From Blastomussa wellsi (Eukaryota; Cnidaria; Anthozoa; Scleractinia; Plerogyridae): a stretch of DNA of 64,000 nucleotides. The translations under genes and the position numbers were made by a program. Within the stretch, counting starts at the first letter, position 1. Every line of letters starts with the position of its first letter. This document shows positions 10,294-21,969 of this stretch, one piece after another. The stretch is taken from assembly GCA_947652115.1 (NCBI GenBank), contig OX393572.1:15707488-15771487 (forward strand), written 5' to 3'. The notes beneath the pieces were generated by a model. The model searched no databases. It saw only the letters and a list, made by a program, of their open reading frames with translations, and was not told the origin of the DNA.

Positions 10294-10355
10294 TGTCGGG
10301 AATTAAGAATTTTTCTTTGTCCCACGCTCGTGTCATGTTGATTAATTACTTTCAC

Positions 10356-10722
10356 ACAAATTACTGTATTTGTAAAACGAATTTTGTAAGCAACAAATTA
10401 CTGGATTTGTAAGACCAATTTTTTAAGCCGCAAATTACTGTATCAGTAAGACGATTTTTGTCAGCCACAAATTACTGTATTTGTAAAACGATTTTTGTCA
10501 GACACAAATTACTGTATTTGTAAAACGATTTTTGTAAGCAACAAATTACTGGATTTGTAAGACCAATTTTTTAAGCCGCAAATTACTGTATCAGTAAGAC
10601 GATTTTTGTCAGCCACAAATTACTGTATTTGTAAAACGATTTTTGTCAGACACAAATTACTGGATTTGTAAGACGATTTTTGTAAGCCACAAACTACTGG
10701 ATTTGTAAGACGATGTAAGATG
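10356..10722 (+). repeat. 37-bp tandem repeat, ten units, with 148-bp higher-order period
   Basis: Units begin at 10356, 10393, 10430, 10467, 10504, 10541, 10578, 10615, 10652 and 10689, exactly 37 bp apart, the last one partial. Each reads about ACAAATTACTGTATTTGTAA, then RACGATTTTTGTMAGCC. Four unit variants recur in order: the unit with CTGGATTTGTAAGACCAATT at 10393 returns at 10541, and the CTGTATCAGTAAG unit at 10430 returns at 10578. The array is therefore organised as 4-unit (148-bp) repeats. There is no ORF. It begins about 10 bp after the SINE fragment, which suggests the array grew from or beside the SINE 3' end. Confidence 0.93.
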
Positions 10723-11006
10723 ATTAATAAATTAATCAATAAAAAAAATTCAGAAAAAACGGATTCCCAAGCCATATAATTATACCCCTGGGCAGAAAGA
10801 TTTGACACGACAAAGCACAATCAGCCGCGCACAGCGATTCCGCTTGCCATATCTGAATCCCCTCGGTTGCTAGCAAAAAAATAGGTTTTGTACACTTGGC
10901 AATAATTGATTTCCGCCGGAAGTCAACAAAGCTGACTAGCAATGGAGTTATTTCAGTAGAGTTATGACTTAGAGTTAGAGTTAACGACTGCCAAAATCCT
11001 GAAATT
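10723..11006. other. Unassigned spacer before the satellite
   Basis: Short AT-rich then mixed sequence without tandem structure, apart from a minor GTTAGA-like triplication near 10968-10983. The long minus-strand ORF overlapping it starts with TTG and has no recognisable domain. I see nothing else in it. Confidence 0.5.
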
Positions 11007-12719
11007 CTTGAAAAAAGCTCTATTGGCTGAGAACTGATGCGATTTTCAAAAGTGCCAGAAATGGCCAATTTTTGACCTTTTTCCTAGGGGGGATCATAGG
11101 AAAAGTTTCAAATTTTTTCGACCTCTCCCATTTCGGTCTAATTGGTATAAATGGACTCAGCAGCCATCCTAGTTTTCATCTGAGCCAAAAACCGCTTGTA
11201 AAAACCTCAATTGGCTGAGGAATAACACGATTTTCAAATATGGCTAAAATGACTTATTTCATAGGGGGGACCATAGGAAACTTTTCAAAATCGGCCGATA
11301 TTTTAGCTCGAATTTGGAAGGCTGTAAAATAGAAACTACTCGTCCGATTTTAGCCTACTTGGTATGGGTGGACTCGGCAACTATCCTAGTTTAAAACTGT
11401 GCAAAAAAACCGCTTGAAAAAGCTCAATTAGCTGAGAAATAATACGATTATTTACGATTATATGACTGATTTCATAGGGGGGGGGGGGGGCATAGGAAAC
11501 TTTTCAAAATCGGCCGATATTTTAGCTCGACTTTGGAAGGCTGTAAAATAGAAACTACTCGTCCGATCTTAGCCAACTTCGTATGGATGGACTCGGCAAC
11601 TATCCTAGTTTTTAACTATGTAAAAAGGTCAATTAGCTGAGAAATAATACTATTTTCAAAACTGCCCAAAATGGTCAATTTTGGACTTTTTGCTAAAAGG
11701 GGACAATAGGAAAATTTTCAAATTTTTTCGACCTCTCCGATTTCGATCTAATTGGTATAGATGGACTCAGTAGCCATCCTAGTTTTCATCTGGGCCAAAA
11801 ACCGCTTATAAAAACTTCAATTGGCTGAGGAATAACATGATTTTCAATTATGCCCAAAATGGCAGATATTTCACTTTTTCAGCGCAAAATTTGGAAATTT
11901 TTTCGACCTCTTCGATTTCAGCCTAATTTGTATGGATTTACTCAGCAGCTATGCGACTTTTCATTTCAGCAAAAAACCGCTTGTAGAATGCTGAATTGGC
12001 TGAGAAATGAAACGATTTTCAAATATGGCTAAAATGACTAATTTCATAGGGGGGACCATAGGAAACTTTTCAAAATCGGCCGATATTTTAGCTCGAATTT
12101 GGAAGGCTGTAAAATAGAAACTACTCGAACGATTTTAGCCTACTTGGTATGGATGGACTCGGCAACTATCCTAATTCTCAACTGTACAACAAACCGCTTG
12201 AATGAAGCTTAATTTGCTGAGAAATAATACTATTTTAAAAGGGCCCAAAATGGTCAATTTTGGACTTTTTTCTAAGGGGGGACCATAGGAAAATTTTCAA
12301 ATTTTTTCGACCTCTCCGATTTCGATCTAATTGATATAGATGGACTCAGCAGCCATCCTAGTTTTCATCTGGGCCGAAAACCGCTTGTAAAAACTTCAAT
12401 TGGGTGAGGAATAACACGATTTTAAATTATGCCCAAAATGGCCAATTTTTCACTTTTTCAGGGCAAAATTTGGAAATTTTTTCGACCTCTCCGATTTCAG
12501 CCTAATTTGTATGGATTTACTCAGCAGCTATCCGACTTTTCATTTCAGCAAAAAACCGCTTGTAGAAAGCTCAATTGGCTGAGAAATGACACGATTTTCA
12601 AATATGGCTAAAATGACTGATTTCATAGCGGGGACCGTACGAAACTTTTCAGGCTGTAAAATAGAAAATACTCGTCCGAGTTTAGCCTACTTGGTATGGA
12701 TGGACTCGGCAACTATCCT
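11007..12719 (+). repeat. Diverged left edge of the satellite array
   Basis: Monomer order is irregular: a partial B end, C at about 11053, B at about 11239, a second B at about 11457 directly after it, C at about 11667, A at 11850, B, C, A at 12429, then a shortened B lacking about 30 bp near 12645. Copies are more diverged than those to the right, and the second B has a 14-G tract (11477-11490). This fits the usual pattern of older, unhomogenised monomers at a satellite edge. Confidence 0.85.
11477..11490 (+). repeat. 14-G homopolymer
   Basis: An expanded version of the 4-7 G run found in other B and C monomers, at the same position in the B monomer between CATA and CATAGGAAAC. The following ACC of the normal box is lost. 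Confidence 0.95.
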
Positions 12720-15366
12720 AGTTTTTAACTATGTAAAAAGGTCAATTAGCTGAGAAATAATACTATTTTAAAAAGTGCGCAAAATGGTCAATTTTGGACT
12801 GTTTTCTAAGGGGGGACCATAGGAAAATTTTCAACTTTTTTCGACCTCTCCGATTTCAATCTAATTGGTATAGATGGACTCAGCAGCCATCCTAGTTTTC
12901 ATCTGAGCCAAAAACCGCTTGTAAAAACCTCAATTGGCTGAGGAATAACACGATTTTCAATTATGCCCAAAATGGCCAATTTTTCACTTTTTCAGGGCAA
13001 AATTTGGAACTTTTTTCGACCTCTCCGATTTCACCCTAATTTGTATGGATTTACCCAGCAGGTATCCGACTTTTCATTTCAGCAAAAAAACCGCTTGTAG
13101 AAAGCTCAATTGGCTGAGAAATGACACGATTTTCAAATATGGCTAAAATGACTGATTTCATAGGGGGGACCATAGGAAACTTTTCAAAATCGGCCGATAT
13201 TTTAGCTCGACTTTGGAAGGCTGTAAAATAGAAATTACTCGTCCGATTTTAGCCTACTTGGTATGGATGGACTCGGCAACTATCCTGGTTTTCAACTGAG
13301 CAAAAAACCGCTTGAATGAAGGTAAATTAGCTGAGAAATAATGCTATTTTTAAAAGGGCCCAAAATGGTCAATTTTGGACTTTTTTCTAAGGTGGGACCA
13401 TAGGAAAATTTTCAAATTTTTTCGACCTCTCCGATTTCGATCTAATTGGTATACGATGGACTCAGCAGCCATCCTAGTTTTCATCTGGGCCAAAAACCGC
13501 TTGTAAAAACCTCAATTGGCTGAGGAATAACACGATTTTCAATTATGCCCAAAATGGCCAATTTTTAACTTTTTCAGGGCAAAATTTGGAAATTTTTTCG
13601 ACCTCTCCGATTTCAGCCTAATTTGTATGGATTTGCTCAGCAGCTATCCGACTTTTCATTTCAGAAAAAAACCGCTTGTAGAAAGCTCAATTGGCTGAGG
13701 AATAACACGATTTTCAATTATGCCCAAAATGGCCAATTTTTCACTTTTTCAGGACAAAAGTTGGAAATTTTTTCGACCTCTCCGATTTCAGCCTAATTTG
13801 TATGGATTTACTCAGCAGCTATCCGACTTTTCATTTCAGCAAAAAACCGCTTATAGAAAGCTCAATTGGCTGAGAAATGGCACGATTTTCAAATATGGCT
13901 AAAATGACTGTTTTCATAGGGGGGACCATACGAAACTTTTACAAATCGGCCGATATTTTAGCTCGACTTTGGAAGGCTGTAAAATAGAAACTACACGTCC
14001 GATTTTAGCCTACTTGGTATGGCAACAATCCTAGTTCTCAACTGTACAACAAACTGCTTGAATGAAGCTCAATTAGCTGAAAAATTATACTATTTTAAAA
14101 AGTGCGCAAAATGGTCAATTTTGGACTTTTTTCTAAGGGAGGACCATAGGAAAATTTTCAAATTTTTTCGACCTCTCCGATTTCGATCTAATTGGTATAG
14201 ATGGACTCAGCAGCCATCCTAGTCTTCATCTGGGCCAAAAACCGCTTGTAAAAACCTCAATTGGGTGAGGAATAACACGATTTTCAATTATGCCCAAAAT
14301 GGCCAATTTTTCACTTTTTCAGGGCAAAATTTGGAAATTTTTTCCACCTCTCCGATTTCAGCCTAATTTGTATGGATTTACTCAGCAGCTATCCGACTTT
14401 TCATTTCAGCAAAAAACCGCTTATAGAAAGCTCAATTGGCTGAGAAATGACACGATTTTCAAATATGGCTAAAATGACTGATTTCATAGGGGGGACAATA
14501 CGAAACTTTTACAAATCGGCCGATATTTTAGCTCGACTTTGGAAGGCTGTAAAATAGAAACTACACGTCCGATTTTAGCCTACTTGGTATGGATGGACTC
14601 GGCAACTATCCTAGTTCTCAACTGTACAACAAAGTGCTTGAATGAAGCTCAATTAGCTGAAAAATTATACTATTTTAAAAAGTGCGCAAAATGGTAAATT
14701 TTGGACTTTTTTCTAAGGGGGACCATAGGAAAATTTTCAATTTTTTTCGACCTCTCCGATTTCGATTTAATTGGTATAGATGGATTCAGCAGCCATCCTA
14801 GTTTTCATCTGGGCCAAACACCGCTTGTAAAAACCTCAATTGGCTGAGGAATAACACGATTTTCAATTATGCCCAAAATGGCCAATTTTTCACTTTTTCA
14901 GGGCAAAACTTGGAAATTTTTTCGACCTCTCCGATTTCGATTTAATTGGTATAGATGGATTCAGCAGCCATCCTAGTTTTCATCTGGGCCAAACACCGCT
15001 TGTAAAAACCTCAATTGGCTGAGGAATAACACGATTTTAAATTATGCCCAAAATGGCCAATTTTTCACTTTTTCAGGGCAAAATTTGGAAATTTTTTCGA
15101 CCTCTCCGATTTCAGCCTAATTTGTAAGGATTTACTCAGCAGCTATCCGACTTTTCATTTCAGCAAAAAACCGCTTGTAGAAAGCTGAATTGGCTGAGAA
15201 ATGACACGATTTTCAAATATGGCTAAAATGACTGATTTCATAGGGGGGACCATAGGAAACTTTTCAAAATCGGCCGATATTTTAGCTCGACTTTTGAAGG
15301 CTGTAAAATAGAAACTACTCGTCCGATTTTAGCCTACTTGGTATGGATGGACTCGGCAACTATCCT
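12720..15366 (+). repeat. 2647-bp tandem duplication, copy 1
   Basis: Contains an A-A pair (A at about 13541 and 13720) and an A/C hybrid monomer at 14869-15043. The block recurs immediately downstream: shared rare variants include TTTTTAACTATGTAAAAAGG at the start, CACCCTAATTTG and TTTACCCAGCAGG near 13030-13055, and GTATACGATGG near 13450. Confidence 0.85.
14869..15043 (+). repeat. A/C hybrid monomer
   Basis: Begins as A (ATGCCCAAAATGGCC, TTCAGGGCAAAACTTGG) and switches within CGACCTCTCCGATTTC, the block shared by A and C, into C sequence (GATTTAATTGGTATAGATGG). It is followed by a full A rather than by B. A second copy is at 17188-17362, inside the duplicated block. Confidence 0.88.
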
Positions 15367-17685
15367 AGTTTTTAACTATGTAAAAAGGTCAATTAGCTGA
15401 GAAATAATACTATTTTAAAAAGTGCGCAAAATGGTCAATTTTGGACTGTTTTCTAAGGGGGGACCATAGGAAAATTTTCAACTTTTTTCGACCTCTCCGA
15501 TTTCAATCTAATTGGTATAGATGGACTCAGCAGCCATCCTAGTTTTCATCTGAGCAAAAAACCGCTTGTAAAAACCTCAATTGGCTGAGGAATAACACGA
15601 TTTTCAATTATGCCCAAAATGGCCAATTTTTCACTTTTTCAGGGCAAAATTTGGAACTTTTTTCGACCTCTCCGATTTCACCCTAATTTGTATGGATTTA
15701 CCCAGCAGGTATCCGACTTTTCATTTCAGCAAAAAAACCGCTTGTAGAAAGCTCAATTGGCTGAGAAATGACACGATTTTCAAATATGGCTAAAATGACT
15801 GATTTCATAGGGGGGACCATAGGAAACTTTTCAAAATCGGCCGATATTTTAGCTCGACTTTGGAAGGCTGTAAAATAGAAATTACTCGTCCGATTTTAGC
15901 CTACTTGGTATGGATGGACTCGGCAGCTATCCTGGTTTTCAACTGAGCAAAACGCCGCTTGAATGAAGGTAAATTAGCTGAGAAATAATGCTATTTTTAA
16001 AAGGGGACAAAATGGTCAATTTTGGACTTTTTTCTAAGGTGGGACCATAGGAAAATTTTCAAATTTTTTCGACCTCTCCGATTTCGATCTAATTGGTATA
16101 CGATGGACTCAGCAGCCATCCTAGTTTTCATCTGGGCCAAAAACCGCTTGTAAAAACCTCAATTGGCTGAGGAATAACACGATTTTCAATTATGCCCAAA
16201 ATGGCCAATTTTTAACTTTTTCAGGGCAAAATTTGGAAATTTTTTCGACCTCTCCGATTTCAGCCTAATTTGTATGGATTTGCTCAGCAGCTATCCGACT
16301 TTTCATTTCAGAAAAAAACCGCTTGTAGAAAGCTCAATTGGCTGAGGAATAACACGATTTTCAATTATGCCCAAAATTGAATGAAGCTCAATTAGCTGAA
16401 AAATTATACTATTTTAAAAAGTGCGCAAAATGGTCAATTTTGGACTTTTTTCTAAGGGAGGACCATAGGAAAATTTTCAAATTTTTTCGACCTCTCCGAT
16501 TTCGATCTAATTGGTATAGATGGACTCAGCAGCCATCCTAGTCTTCATCTGGGCCAAAAACCGCTTGTAAAAACCTCAATTGGGTGAGGAATAACACGAT
16601 TTTCAATTATGCCCAAAATGGCCAATTTTTCACTTTTTCAGGGCAAAATTTGGAAATTTTTTCCACCTCTCCGATTTCAGCCTAATTTGTATGGATTTAC
16701 TCAGCAGCTATCCGACTTTTCATTTCAGCAAAAAACCGCTTATAGAAAGCTCAATTGGCTGAGAAATGACACGATTTTCAAATATGGCTAAAATGACTGT
16801 TTTCATAGGGGGGACAATACGAAACTTTTACAAATCGGCCGATATTTTAGCTCGACTTTGGAAGGCTGTAAAATAGAAACTACACGTCCGATTTTAGCCT
16901 ACTTGGTATGGATGGACTCGGCAACTATCCTAGTTCTCAACTGTACAACAAACCGCTTGAATGAAGCTCAATTAGCTGAAAAATTATACTATTTTAAAAA
17001 GTGCGCAAAATGGTAAATTTTGGACTTTTTTCTAAGGGGGACCATAGGAAAATTTTCAATTTTTTTCGACCTCTCCGATTTCGATTTAATTGGTATAGAT
17101 GGATTCAGCAGCCATCCTAGTTTTCATCTGGGCCAAACACCGCTTGTAAAAACCTCAATTGGCTGAGGAATAACACGATTTTCAATTATGCCCAAAATGG
17201 CCAATTTTTCACTTTTTCAGGGCAAAACTTGGAAATTTTTTCGACCTCTCCGATTTCGATTTAATTGGTATAGATGGATTCAGCAGCCATCCTAGTTTTC
17301 ATCTGGGCCAAAAACCGCTTGTAAAAACCTCAATTGGCTGAGGAATAACACGATTTTCAATTATGCCCAAAATGGCCAATTTTTCACTTTTTCAGGGGAA
17401 AATTTGGAAATTTTTTCGACCCCTCCGATTTCAGCCTAATTTGTAAGGATTTACTCAGAAGCTATCCGACTTTTCATTTCAGCAAAAAACCGCTTGTAGA
17501 AAGCTGAATTGGCTGAGAAATGACACGATTTTCAAATATGGCTAAAATGACTGATTTCATAGGGGGGACCATAGGAAACTTTTCAAAATCGGCCGATATT
17601 TTAGCTCGACTTTTGAAGGCTGTAAAATAGAAACTACTCGTCCGATTTTAGCCTACTTGGTATGGATGGACTCGGCAGCTATCCT
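15367..17685 (+). repeat. 2647-bp tandem duplication, copy 2, with 328-bp deletion
   Basis: Matches copy 1 at an offset of 2647 bp up to about 16373 and at 2319 bp after it, so 328 bp is missing. At the junction CCCAAAAT of an A monomer runs directly into TGAATGAAGCTC of a B monomer, with at most one base of shared sequence. Its A/C hybrid is at 17188-17362. Confidence 0.85.
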
Positions 17686-20263
17686 AGTTCTCAATTGTAC
17701 AAAAAACCGCTTGAATAAAGCTCAATTAGCCTAGAAATAATACTATTTTCAAAAGTGCTAAAAATGGTCCATTTTTGACTTTTTTCTGAGGGGGGACCAT
17801 TGGAAAATTTTCAAATTTTTTCGACCTCTCCGATTTCAATCTAATTGGTATAGATGGACTCAGCAGCCATCCTAGTTTTCATCTGGGCAAAAAACCGCTT
17901 GTAAAAACCTCAATTGGCTGAGGAATAACACGATTTTCAATTATGCCCAAAATGGCCAATTTTTCACTTTTTCAGCGCAAAATTTGAAAATTTTTTCGAC
18001 CTCTCCGATTTCAACCTAATTTGTATGGATTTACTCAGCAGCTATCCGACTTTTCATTTCAGCAAAAAACCGCTTCGAGAAAGCTCAATTTGCTGAGAAA
18101 TGACACGATTTTCAAATATGGCTAAAATGACTGATTGAATAGGGAGGACCATAGGAAACTTTTCAAAATCGGCCGATATTTTAGCTCGACTTTGGAAGGC
18201 TGTAAAATAGAAACTACTCGTCCGATTTTTGCCTACCTTGTATGGATTGACTCGGCAACTATCCTAGTTATCAATTGTGCAAAAAACTGCTTGAATAAAG
18301 CTCAATTAGCTGAGAAAAAATACTATTTTCAAAAGTGCCCAAAATGGTCAATTTTGGACTTTTTTTCTAAGGGGGGACCATAGGAAAATTTTCAAATTTT
18401 TTCGACCTCTCCGATTTCGATCTAATTGGTATAGATGGACTCAGCAGCCATCCTAGTTTTCATCTGGGCCAAAAACCGCTTGTAAAAACCTCAATTTGCT
18501 GAGGGATAACACGATTTTCAATTATGCCCAAAATGGCCAATTTTTCACTTTTTCATGGCAAAATTTGGAAATTTTTTCGACCTCTCCGATTTCAACCTAA
18601 TTTGTATGGATTTCCTCAGCAGCTATCCGACTTTTCATTTCAGCAAAAAACCGCTTGTAGAAAGCTGAATTGGCTGAGAAATGACACGATTTTCAAATAT
18701 GGTTAAAAGGACTGATTTCATAGGGGGGACCATAGGAAACTTTTCAAAATCAGCCGATATTTTAGCTCGACTTTGGAAGGCTGTAAAATAGAAACTACTC
18801 GTCCGATTTTAGCCTACCTTGTATGGATTGACTCGGCAACTGTCCTAGTTATCAATTGTGCAAAAAACCGCTTGAATAAAGCTCAATTAGCTGAGAAAAA
18901 ATACTATTTTCAAAAGTGCCAAAAATGGTCAATTTTGGACTTTTTTCTAAGGGGGGACCATAGGAAAATTTTCAAATTTTTTCGACCTCTCCGATTTCGA
19001 TCTAATTGGTATAGATGGACTCAGCAGCCATCCTAGTTTTCATCTGGGCCAAAAACCGCTTGTAAAAACCTCAATTTGCTGAGGAATAACACGATTTTCA
19101 ATTATGCCCAAAATGGCCACTTTTTGACTTTTTCAGCGCAAAATTTGGAAATTTTTTCGACCTCTCCGATTTCAGGCTAACTTTTATGGATTTACTCAGC
19201 AGCTATCCGACTTTTCATTTCAGCAAAAAACCGCTTGTAGAAAGCTCAATATGCTGAGAAATGACACGATTTTCAAATATGGCTAAAATGACTGATTTCA
19301 TAGGGGGGACCATAGGAAACTTTTCAAAATCAGCCGATATTTTAGCTCGACTTTGGAAGGCTGGAATATACAAACTACTCGTCCGATTTTAGCCTACTTG
19401 GTATGGATGGACTCGGCAACTATCCTAGTATTCAACCGTACAACAAACAGCTTGAATGAAGCTCAATTAGCTGAGAAATAATACAATTTTCAAAAGTGCC
19501 CAAAATGGTCAATTTTGGACTTTTTTCTAAGGGGGGACCATAGGAAAATTTTCAAATTTTTTCGACCTCTCCGATTTCGATCTAATTGGTATAGATGGAC
19601 TCAGCAGCCATCCTAGTTTTCATCTGGGCCAAAAACCGCTTGTAAAAACCTCAATTGGCTGAGGAATAACACGATTTTCAATTATGCCCAAAATGGCCAA
19701 TTTTTCACTTTTTCATGGCACAATTTGGAAATTTTTTCGACCTCTCCGATTTCAACCTAATTTGTATGGATTTCCTCAGCAGCTATCCGACTTTTCATTT
19801 CAGCAAAAAACCGCTTGTAGAAAGCTGAATTGGCTGAGAAATGACACGATTTTCAAATATGGCTAAAATGACTGATTTCATAGGGGGGACCATACGAAAC
19901 TTTTCAAAATCGGCCGGCATTTTAGCTCGACTTTGGAAGGCTGGAATATACAAACTACTCGTCCGATTTTAGCCTAGTTGGTATGGATGGACTCGGCAAC
20001 TATCCTAGTTCTCAACTGTGCAAAAAACCGCTTGAGTAAAGCTAAATTAGCTGAGAAATAATACTATTTTCAAAAGTGCCCAAAATGGTCAATTTTGGAC
20101 TTTTTTCTAAGGGGGGACCATAGGAAAATTTTCAAATTTTTTCGACCTCTCCGATTTCGATCTAATTGGTATAGATGGACTCAGCAGCCATCCTAGTTTT
20201 CATCTGGGCCAAAAACCGCTTGTAAAAACCTCAATTGGCTGAGGAATAACACGATTTTCAATT

Positions 20264-20438
20264 ATGCCCAAAATGGCCAATTTTTCACTTTTTCATGGCA
20301 AAATTTGGAAATTTTTTCGACCTCTCCGATTTCAGCCTAATTTGTATGGATTTACTCAGCAGCTATCCGACTTTTCATTTCAGCAAAAAACCGCTTGTAG
20401 AAAGCTTAATTCGCTGAGAAATGACACGATTTTCAAAT
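20264..20438 (+). repeat. Representative monomer A (175 bp)
   Basis: Starts ATGCCCAAAATGGCC and ends just before ATGGCTAAAATGAC. It lacks the G-run box found in B and C and has instead TTTTTCAYTTTTTCATGGCA or AGCGCA/AGGGCA variants. It contains CTCAGC at 20355-20360 and the complementary GCTGAG at 20413-20418. It carries the 60-codon open frame seen in most A copies, which stops at the TAA in the first codons of B. Confidence 0.9.
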
Positions 20439-20655
20439 ATGGCTAAAATGACTGATTTCATAGGGGGGACCATAGGAAACTTTTCAAAATCGGCCGATAT
20501 TTTAGCTCGACTTTGGAAGGCTGTAAAATAGAAACCACTCGTCCGATTTTAGCCTACCTTGTATGGATTGACTCGGCAACTATCCTAGTTATCAATTGTG
20601 CAAAAAACCGCTTGAATAAAGCTCAATTAGCTGAGAAAAAATACTATTTTCAAAA
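20439..20655 (+). repeat. Representative monomer B (217 bp)
   Basis: Starts ATGGCTAAAATGAC, then a G-run box (TAGGGGGGACCATAGG), then a B-specific segment (AATCGGCCGATATTTTAGC ... TGTAAAATAGAAA) not found in A or C, which accounts for its greater length. It ends with the common AAGCTCAATTAGCTGAG block. Confidence 0.9.
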
Positions 20656-20844
20656 GTGCCCAAAATGGTCAATTTTGGACTTTTTTTCTAAGGGGGGACC
20701 ATAGGAAAATTTTCAAATTTTTTCGACCTCTCCGATTTCGATCTAATTGGTATAGATGGACTCAGCAGCCATCCTAGTTTTCATCTGGGCCAAAAACCGC
20801 TTGTAAAAACCTCAATTTGCTGAGGGATAACACGATTTTCAATT
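20656..20844 (+). repeat. Representative monomer C (189 bp)
   Basis: Starts GTGCCCAAAATGGTC, then TTTTGGACTTTTTT and CTAAGGGGGGACCATAGG. It rejoins A-like sequence at TTTTTTCGACCTCTCCG and ends with CCTCAATTTGCTGAGG in this copy. C therefore looks like an A-type 3' half joined to a B-type G-run box. Confidence 0.9.
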
Positions 20845-21969
20845 ATGCCCAAAATGGCCAATTTTTCACTTTTTCATGGCAAAATTTGGAAATTTTTTCG
20901 ACCTCTCCGATTTCAACCTAATTTGTATGGATTTCCTCAGCAGCTATCCGACTTTTCATTTCAGCAAAAAACCGCTTGTAGAAAGCTGAATTGGCTGAGA
21001 AATGACACGATTTTCAAATATGGTTAAAAGGACTGATTTCATAGGGGGGACCATAGGAAACTTTTCAAAATCAGCCGATATTTTAGCTCGACTTTGGAAG
21101 GCTGTAAAATAGAAACTACTCGTCCGATTTTAGCCTACCTTGTATGGATTGACTCGGCAACTATCCTAGTTCTCAATTATGCAAAAAACCGCTTGAATAA
21201 AGCTCAATTAGCTGAGAAAAAATAGTATTTTCAAAAGTGCCCAAAATGGTCAATTTTGGACTTTTTTTCTAAGGGGGGACCATAGGAAAATTTTCAAATT
21301 TTTTCGACCTCTCCGATTTCGATCTAATTGGTATAGATGGACTCAGCAGCCATCCTAGTTTTCATCTGGGCCAAAAACCGCTTGTAAAAACCTCAATTTG
21401 CTGAGGGATAACACGATTTTCAATTATGCCCAAAATGGCCAATTTTTCACTTTTTCATGGCAAAATTTGGAAATTTTTTCGACCTCTCCGATTTCAACCT
21501 AATTTGTATGGATTTCCTCAGCAGCTATCCGACTTTTCATTTCAGCAAAAAACCGCTTGTAGAAAGCTGAATTGGCTGAGAAATGACACGATTTTCAAAT
21601 ATGGTTAAAAGGACTGATTTCATAGGGGGGACCATAGGAAACTTTTCAAAATCAGCCGATATTTTAGCTCGACTTTGGAAGGCTGTAAAATAGAAACTAC
21701 TCGTCCGATTTTAGCCTACCTTGTATGGATTGACTCGGCAACTATCCTAGTTCTCAATTATGCAAAAAACCGCTTGAATAAAGCTCAATTAGCTGAGAAA
21801 AAATAGTATTTTCAAAAGTGCCCAAAATGGTCAATTTTGGACTTTTTTCTAAGGGGGGACCATAGGAAAATTTTCAAATTTTTTCGACCTCTCCGATTTC
21901 GATCTAATTGGTATAGATGGACTCAGCAGCCATCCTAGTTTTCATCTGGGCCAAAAACCGCTTGTAAAA

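Larger units (their letters stand above)
10232..10345 (+). mobile_element. tRNA-derived SINE fragment
   Basis: The tRNA-like head is at 10232-10303: a 7-bp acceptor stem (GTTCTCG with CGGGAAT, two G-U pairs), a perfect D stem (GCTC/GAGC), and a T arm ATGGG-TTCGATT-CCTGT. The anticodon region instead forms CTCCC/GGGAG around GGTGTTC, shifted two bases from the canonical place, with G rather than U in the base before the triplet; a working tRNA is therefore unlikely. The head is followed by a short body containing TTTCTTTGTCCCACGCTCG, which I remember from anthozoan SINEs. The body is cut short near 10345 and the 37-bp tandem repeat starts about 10 bp later. Confidence 0.75.

Noticed and set aside
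10736..11068. 110-codon minus-strand ORF at the satellite edge
   Set aside because: It begins with TTG, runs from satellite into spacer and has no recognisable motif.
19684..19866. Recurrent 60-, 81-, 87- and 102-codon ORFs across the satellite
   Set aside because: They follow the satellite period exactly, overlap each other, and stop at fixed bases of the next monomer. Their identity reflects DNA homogenisation, so openness is not evidence of selection.
20300..20340. CENP-B box
   Set aside because: TTCGACCTCTCCGATTT begins like the CENP-B core (TTCG), but the required downstream A and CGGG are absent.
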